Shown in pieces: positions 60,267-64,000 of a DNA stretch of 64,000 nt. The position numbers were made by a program, and so were the translations under genes. The stretch's first letter is position 1; each line of letters opens with the position of its first letter. Below the pieces are notes generated by a model. That model was not told the DNA's origin. It did not search any database and saw only the letters and a list, made by a program, of their open reading frames with translations. Source of the DNA: Bradyrhizobium sp. WSM1417 (GTDB lineage Bacteria; Pseudomonadota; Alphaproteobacteria; Rhizobiales; Xanthobacteraceae); NCBI RefSeq assembly GCF_000515415.1, contig NZ_KI911783.1:1230392-1294391 (forward strand). The letters are read 5' to 3'.

Positions 60267-61229
60267 ATGGCGAAGAACTTCGCATCCACCGGCGACCTCT
60301 CGGAGAAGAAGATCACCTTCTCGGAGATCGGCACCGATCTCTACGCCTTCACCGCGGAGGGCGATCCGAACACCGCGATCATCGTCGGCGACGACGGTTG
60401 CCTGGTGTTCGACGCGCAGTCGACGCCGGCGATGGCCAACAAGGTGATCGAGCGCGTCCGCACCGTCACCGACAAGCCGATCAAATATGTCGTGCTGTCG
60501 CATTATCACGCCGTGCGCGTGCTCGGTGCCTCCGCCTACAAGGCGCAGGGCATCGTCGCCTCGCAGGAGACCTATCGCCTGATCGAGGAGCGTGGCCAGC
60601 AGGATTGGGATTCCGAGTATGGCCGCTTTCCGCGCCTTTTTCAGGACGCATCGAGCATTCCCGGCCTGACCTGGCCGACGCTGACCTTCGAAGGCGAGAT
60701 GTCGATCTATCTCGGCAAGCGCGAGGTGCGCCTGATGCAGCTCGGTGCCGGCCACACCTCCGGCGACATCGTCGCCTGGGTGCCCGATGCCGAGGTGATG
60801 TTCTCCGGCGACCTGATCGAATACCACTCGGCCTGCTATTGCGGCGACGCGCATTTGCGCGAATGGCCGCTGACGCTGAACGAGATCCGCAACTTCAATC
60901 CAAAGGCGATCGCGCCGGGCCGCGGCGATGCGTTGAAGGGTGTCGCCACGGTGCGCGAAGCCATCGCGATGACGCGCGACTTCGTCACCTCGCTCTATGG
61001 CGCCGCTGAAATCTCGGTCGCCAGGGGCCGCACGCTGAAGGAATCGATGGCCGCGACGCGCGAGGTCATGGATCCGAAATTTTCGAGCTTCGCCATCTAC
61101 GAGCACTGTCTGCCGTTCAACGTGTCGCGTGCCTACGACGAGGCGTCGGGAATCGACGACCCCGTGATCTGGACCGACAAGCGCGACCAGGAGATGTGGG
61201 CCGCCCTGCAAGGAGGAGGATCATCATGA
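60267..61229 (+). CDS. MBL-fold protein with altered zinc motif
   Basis: A 320-residue protein with the metallo-beta-lactamase fold. The place of HxHxDH reads [10 protein letters not shown] (His79, His81, then Val83, Arg84), so the Asp and third His are lost; later GHTSGD and [10 protein letters not shown] are kept. Only one metal site, or none, is expected. The family is usually found with flavin hydroxylases. Its stop overlaps the hmgA start (ATGA), so it is translationally coupled to the homogentisate pathway. A substrate-channelling or ring-product hydrolysis role is speculative. Confidence 0.87.
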   Translation: MAKNFASTGDLSEKKITFSEIGTDLYAFTAEGDPNTAIIVGDDGCLVFDAQSTPAMANKVIERVRTVTDKPIKYVVLSHYHAVRVLGASAYKAQGIVASQETYRLIEERGQQDWDSEYGRFPRLFQDASSIPGLTWPTLTFEGEMSIYLGKREVRLMQLGAGHTSGDIVAWVPDAEVMFSGDLIEYHSACYCGDAHLREWPLTLNEIRNFNPKAIAPGRGDALKGVATVREAIAMTRDFVTSLYGAAEISVARGRTLKESMAATREVMDPKFSSFAIYEHCLPFNVSRAYDEASGIDDPVIWTDKRDQEMWAALQGGGSS

Positions 61230-62572
61230 ACATCAATACCTCGCCCGATCAGATCATTCGCAGCACAGCCCAGGTCACACCGGGCTACATGTCCGGCTTC
61301 GGCAACAGCTTTGAGACCGAGGCGCTGCCCGGCGCGCTGCCGATCGGACGCAACTCGCCGCAGCGCTGTGCCTACGGGCTCTATGCCGAGCAGCTCTCCG
61401 GCTCGCCCTTCACGGCGCCGCGCGGCAGCAATGAGCGCTCATGGCTCTATCGCATTCGCCCGTCGGTGAAGCATTCGGGACGCTTTATCCAGGCCGATGC
61501 CCGGCTGTGGCGCACTGCGCCGTGCCATGAGCAGGAGATCATGATCGAGCAGCTGCGCTGGGATCCGGCGCCGATCCCAAAGGAGGACATGACGTTCCTT
61601 CAGGGCGTGCAGACCATGACGACCGCCGGCGACGTCAACACCCAGGCCGGCATGGCCGCCCATGTCTATCTCATCACCAAGTCGATGGTGGACCAGCACT
61701 TCTACAATGCCGACGGCGAGCTGATGTTCGTGCTGCAGCAGGGCAATCTTCGCCTCGTCACCGAGTTCGGTCGCATCGATGCCGAGCCCGGCGAGATCGC
61801 GGTCATCCCGCGCGGCGTCAAGTTCCGGGTGGAGATTCCGAACGGGCCGGCGCGCGGCTATCTCTGCGAAAACTACGGCGGCGCCTTCACGCTGCCGGAG
61901 CGCGGGCCGATCGGCGCCAATTGCCTTGCCAATGCCCGCGACTTCCTGACGCCCGTCGCTCACTACGAGGACAAGGACACCCCGACCGAGCTGTTCGTGA
62001 AATGGGGCGGATCGTTGTTCAAGACGCAGTTGCCGCACTCGCCGATCGACGTCGTCGCCTGGCACGGCAATTATGCGCCGTACAAATATGATCTGCGCAG
62101 CTTCTCGCCGGTCGGCGCGATCGGCTTCGATCATCCCGATCCCTCGATCTTCACCGTGCTGACCTCGCCGTCGGAGACGGCAGGCACGGCGAATATCGAT
62201 TTCGTGATCTTCCCCGAGCGCTGGATGGTCGCCGACAACACCTTCCGCCCGCCGTGGTATCACATGAACATAATGAGCGAGTTCATGGGCCTGATCTACG
62301 GCGTCTATGACGCCAAGCCGCAAGGTTTCGTGCCGGGCGGCATCAGCCTGCACAATTGCATGCTGCCGCACGGGCCCGATCGCGACGCCTTCGAGCACGC
62401 CAGCAATGGCGAGCTGAAGCCGGTCAAGCTGACCGGCACCATGGCCTTCATGTTCGAGACCCGCTACGCGCAGCGCGTCACCGCACACGCCGCGAATTCC
62501 GCGACGTTGCAGGACGATTACGCGGATTGCTGGAAGGGCCTGGAAAAGCGGTTCGATCCGAGCAAGCCGTGA
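61226..62572 (+). CDS. hmgA: Homogentisate 1,2-dioxygenase
   Basis: A 448-residue iron dioxygenase that opens homogentisate to maleylacetoacetate in tyrosine and phenylacetate breakdown. [21 protein letters not shown] near the N-terminus and the iron-ligand region [14 protein letters not shown] (His and Glu) are diagnostic, with PHGPD and the C-terminal MFETRY. AGGAGGAGG lies just before ATG 61226, which overlaps the stop of the preceding gene. Length is normal. It is followed by a family B repeat and fumarylacetoacetase. Confidence 0.96.
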   Translation: MNINTSPDQIIRSTAQVTPGYMSGFGNSFETEALPGALPIGRNSPQRCAYGLYAEQLSGSPFTAPRGSNERSWLYRIRPSVKHSGRFIQADARLWRTAPCHEQEIMIEQLRWDPAPIPKEDMTFLQGVQTMTTAGDVNTQAGMAAHVYLITKSMVDQHFYNADGELMFVLQQGNLRLVTEFGRIDAEPGEIAVIPRGVKFRVEIPNGPARGYLCENYGGAFTLPERGPIGANCLANARDFLTPVAHYEDKDTPTELFVKWGGSLFKTQLPHSPIDVVAWHGNYAPYKYDLRSFSPVGAIGFDHPDPSIFTVLTSPSETAGTANIDFVIFPERWMVADNTFRPPWYHMNIMSEFMGLIYGVYDAKPQGFVPGGISLHNCMLPHGPDRDAFEHASNGELKPVKLTGTMAFMFETRYAQRVTAHAANSATLQDDYADCWKGLEKRFDPSKP

Positions 62573-62576
62573 CGTT

Positions 62577-62733
62577 CTTCCCCTCTCCCCCTTGCGGGAG
62601 AGGGTGGATCGCCGCATTGCGGCGAGACGGGTGAGGGGTCTGTCTCCGCACATGAGCCTCTCGCAGTATCAATTGTCGATGCAACCCCTCATCCGGCGCT
62701 TCGCGCCACCTTCTCCCACAAGGGGAGAAGGAA
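62577..62733. repeat. Palindromic intergenic repeat, family B copy 2
   Basis: CTCTCCCCCTTGCGGGAGAGGG opens the element and CTTCTCCCACAAGGGGAGAAGG closes it, with GGTGAGGGG facing CCCCTCAT between. It resembles the copy at 18511-18657. It sits inside what should be the hmgA-fahA operon and its end lies next to the fahA start. Confidence 0.8.
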
Positions 62734-62749
62734 AAAGGACTGGCGAAAA

Positions 62750-64000
62750 GTGACAACCCACCCCAACGACCCCAGCCTCCGCTCCTTCATCGACGTCGAT
62801 CCCGCCTCCGACTTCTCGATCCAGAACCTGCCTTACGGCGTGTTCTCGACCGCGGCCAATCCGACGCCGCGCGTCGGCGTGGCGATCGGCAGCTACGTGC
62901 TCGATCTCTGGGAGATCGAGCAGGATTCGCGGCTCGACGTCGGCCCGCTCGGCGTGTTCTCGACGCCGTCGCTCAATGCTTTCATGGCGCTGGGGCCAAA
63001 GGTCTGGGCGAAGACGCGGGCGCGGATCAGCGAGCTGCTGCGCCACGATCATCCAGAACTGCGCGACAACGAGGAGCTGCGCAAGCAGGCTCTGGTACCG
63101 ATGCGCGATGCGAAACTGCATCTGCCGTTCGCGGTCTCAGGCTACACCGATTTCTATTCGTCGAAGGAGCACGCCACCAATGTCGGCGTGATGTTCCGTG
63201 GCAAGGACAACGCGCTGCAGCCGAACTGGCTTCATATGCCGATCGCCTACAACGGCCGTGCCTCGACCGTCGTGGTCTCCGGCACCAAGGTGAAGCGGCC
63301 GCGCGGGCAGCTCAAGCCGCCGAATGTGGAGGCGCCGAGCTTCGGACCGTGCAAACGGCTCGATTTCGAGCTGGAGATGGGCGTCGTGGTCGGCCAGCCC
63401 TCAGCCATGGGCGGCATGCTCACGGAGCAGCAAGCCGAGGAGATGATCTTCGGTTTTGTGCTGCTCAACGACTGGAGCGCGCGCGACATCCAGCAATGGG
63501 AATATGTGCCGCTTGGCCCGTTCCTCGCCAAGGCGTTCGCGACCTCGATCAGCCCGTGGGTGGTGACGCGCGAGGCGCTGGAGCCGTTTCGCCTGAGCGG
63601 GCCGGCGCAGGAGCCGGTGCCGCTCGACTACCTCAAGCAGGGCAAGCCGCAGAACTACGATCTCGAGCTCGACGTCTCCTTGCGTGCCGCCGGAGCCAAC
63701 GCGCCAGCCGGTATCAGCCGTACCAATTTCAAGTATATGTACTGGTCGTCGGTGCAGCAGCTGATGCACCACGCCTCCTCCGGCTGCGCCATGAATGTCG
63801 GAGATCTCCTGGGCAGCGGTACGATCTCCGGCCCAGAGAAGAACCAGCGCGGCAGCCTGCTGGAGATCAGCTGGAACGGCACTGAGCCGGTCGAATTGCC
63901 CGGCGGCATCAAGCGGTCATTCCTGGAAGACGGCGACAGCCTCGTCATGCGCGGCTGGTGCCAGGGCCAGGGCTATCGCGTCGGTTTTGGTGAGGTCGAG
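62750..64000 (+). CDS. fahA: Fumarylacetoacetase (3' end cut by window)
   Basis: 417 codons are present with no stop before the window edge; the family is ~420-430 residues, so little is missing. The start is GTG 62750. The metal and catalytic block YTDFYSSKEHATNVG is present, as are LNDWSARDIQQWEYVPLG and FELEMGVVVG. It splits fumarylacetoacetate into fumarate and acetoacetate, finishing homogentisate breakdown. The acetoacetate could feed the decarboxylase or dehydrogenase encoded at 31.7-34.5 kb. Ribosome site: AAAAGGAC upstream of the GTG. Confidence 0.95.
   Translation, partial: MTTHPNDPSLRSFIDVDPASDFSIQNLPYGVFSTAANPTPRVGVAIGSYVLDLWEIEQDSRLDVGPLGVFSTPSLNAFMALGPKVWAKTRARISELLRHDHPELRDNEELRKQALVPMRDAKLHLPFAVSGYTDFYSSKEHATNVGVMFRGKDNALQPNWLHMPIAYNGRASTVVVSGTKVKRPRGQLKPPNVEAPSFGPCKRLDFELEMGVVVGQPSAMGGMLTEQQAEEMIFGFVLLNDWSARDIQQWEYVPLGPFLAKAFATSISPWVVTREALEPFRLSGPAQEPVPLDYLKQGKPQNYDLELDVSLRAAGANAPAGISRTNFKYMYWSSVQQLMHHASSGCAMNVGDLLGSGTISGPEKNQRGSLLEISWNGTEPVELPGGIKRSFLEDGDSLVMRGWCQGQGYRVGFGEVE

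Noticed and set aside
1..64000. CRISPR array, tRNA or rRNA genes, insertion sequences
   Set aside because: I saw no regularly spaced repeats with spacers, no cloverleaf-like CCA-ending tRNA segments, no rRNA-like stretch and no transposase reading frame; a dedicated tRNA scan was not possible.

Overview
The window is about 64 kb of GC-rich DNA with strong third-position G/C bias. It looks like the chromosome of an alphaproteobacterium of the Bradyrhizobium/Rhodopseudomonas type. The evidence is a chemotaxis cluster with a CheA-receiver fusion, many FixJ/CheY-like receivers, GntR-FCD, AraC and MarR regulators, several intergenic palindromic repeat families, and proteins typical of that group. 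I saw no rRNA, tRNA, CRISPR array, prophage or insertion sequence. Genus is inferred, not proven.

Layout. 0-3.6 kb: the end of a chemotaxis operon (cheA 3' end, cheW, cheY, cheR, a PilZ-like gene) plus a receiver protein. 3.7-8.9 kb: a FixJ-like regulator and a receiver/hybrid-kinase pair. 9.0-16.2 kb: a GntR-controlled uptake and catabolic locus (ABC importer, sugar-acid dehydratase, RraA-type protein, SMP-30 lactonase). 16.4-25.5 kb: S9 peptidase, MBOAT acyltransferase with a partner, class V aminotransferase, nuclease-like protein and an unknown 575-aa protein. 25.9-30.5 kb: a caspase-like protein lacking both catalytic residues, an orphan RND adaptor, a lactonase and small genes. 30.7-37.3 kb: a ketone-body type operon (3-hydroxybutyrate dehydrogenase, patatin, acetoacetate decarboxylase, NADH dehydrogenase-like protein, metallo-hydrolase) headed by an AraC regulator. 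37.6-49.7 kb: GGDEF-EAL protein, exported and envelope proteins, a class III nucleotide cyclase, AsmA and a Crp-type regulator. 50-56.5 kb: RND pump, adaptor, OmpA-like protein and a second caspase-like protein fused to TPRs. 56.9-64 kb: lactonase, MarR, and an aromatic pathway ending in homogentisate dioxygenase and fumarylacetoacetase.

Most notable signals. (1) Two caspase-like proteins carry the same double loss of the catalytic His and Cys, and each lies near a homologous adaptor that has a conserved cysteine pair. (2) There is a probable cAMP circuit: a class III cyclase, a Crp-like regulator with the RExVxR recognition helix of CRP, and three TGTGA-N6-TCACA-type sites, two near the caspase-like genes and one in front of the regulator itself. 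(3) A flavin hydroxylase, a small DUF2783-type protein and a metallo-hydrolase-fold protein with a broken HxHxDH motif are joined to homogentisate breakdown. They sit behind a MarR gene with an 18-bp palindromic operator candidate and contain a 17-bp x3 tandem repeat that carries the ribosome binding site. (4) Four or more families of long imperfect palindromes occupy intergenic spaces.
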